A stretch of 40,010 bases of DNA from Bacilli bacterium (GTDB lineage Bacteria; Bacillota_I; Bacilli_A; RF39; UBA660). The notes beneath the pieces are model-generated. The model was given only the letters and a program-made list of their open reading frames with translations, was not told the DNA's origin and did no database searches. The DNA lies in contig JAFQID010000010.1 of assembly GCA_017397685.1 (NCBI GenBank), positions 1 to 40,010 of the forward strand. Direction: 5' to 3'. Of the stretch, positions 39,976 through 40,010 are shown one piece after another (position 1 is the stretch's first letter; every line of letters begins with the position of its first letter). The translations under genes were made by a program, and so were the position numbers.

Positions 39976-40010
39976 TTAATTTTCTTCATATTTATAAATT
40001 TTACCTTTAA
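39976..40010 (-). CDS. C-terminal end of a minus-strand gene, PepSY-like ending (partial)
   Basis: On the minus strand the last bases read KGKIYKYEEN and then TAA (stop at 39976-39978). The ending resembles the PepSY tail of rsgI in this window (TGKILKYEKEIDD). Only 11 codons are visible, so coding is a suggestion. The stretch 39878-39975 between sigH and this end has no clear gene. Confidence 0.35.
   Translation of the reverse strand, partial: KGKIYKYEEN

Noticed and set aside
1..40010. Mycoplasma-like genetic code (TGA = Trp)
   Set aside because: TGA ends dnaE, rlmB and other genes with correct lengths, and TGG is used at conserved Trp positions.

Overview
The window is very AT-rich DNA (roughly 28-30% G+C by eye) from a walled, Gram-positive-type bacterium. 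TGA is a stop throughout (for example dnaE and rlmB) and TGG encodes Trp, so the code is the standard bacterial one rather than that of mycoplasmas. MraY, an FtsW/RodA-type protein, SepF, a DivIVA-type protein, Lgt, several lipoproteins, SpoIVA and a SigH-like factor point to an endospore-forming or formerly sporulating Bacillota. The gene content suggests an uncultured, host-associated Bacilli-like lineage (RF39/Erysipelotrichia-like); that placement is inference. I see no tRNA, rRNA, CRISPR array, transposase or integrase.

Layout. 1-5700: the 3' end of a surface protein, an RnfC-like protein, holA, mraY, a membrane-anchored methyltransferase and a GT-C-like membrane protein. 5700-7800: a TasA/camelysin-like secreted protein with a hypervariable C-terminus, followed by a hairpin-rich intergenic region. 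7800-11200: ftsW, rnhB, and glyS behind a compact T-box leader. 11200-17100: two successive pairs of a small lipoprotein and a large secreted InlB-repeat/beta-helix protein. 17100-21700: sepF, divIVA-like, dnaE and a coiled-coil protein. 21700-27200: a second TasA-like surface protein, an ECF sigma/RsgI-like anti-sigma pair on the minus strand, and spoIVA. 27200-30950: a small accessory block with an Abi_2 (HEPN) gene flanked by two copies of a small structured RNA, tlyA, a pseudopilin, and a complete type III toxin-antitoxin locus (ToxI repeats, attenuating terminator, toxN). 30950-40010: uvrA, a pilin-like protein carrying the same hypervariable C-terminal module, mscS, a small membrane protein, lgt, trxB, rlmB and sigH.

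The most interesting signals are these. (1) Four paralogous surface proteins share one C-terminal module. Three sit on a TasA-like or unseen N-terminus and one on a type IV pilin N-terminus. In each, a segment of about 100 bp is hypervariable, and in three of the four it is depleted in A-ending codons. Its pattern resembles the C-type-lectin variable region of diversity-generating retroelements, although no reverse transcriptase or template repeat lies in the window. (2) An Abi_2/HEPN gene lies between two 37-nt RNA hairpin/terminator units that differ only at two positions forming a compensatory base-pair change. (3) A textbook-like ToxIN locus shares its -10 region with the second Abi RNA. 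(4) Three housekeeping genes (ftsW, rnhB, dnaE) have a -10 box exactly 6 nt upstream of ATG and no ribosome binding site, implying leaderless mRNAs.

The genes cover cell-wall synthesis and division, replication and repair, lipoprotein export, surface-fibre display and phage defence. The surface and defence genes use A-ending codons (aca, gga, ata) much more than the T-ending codons (act, ggt, att) of the housekeeping genes around them.
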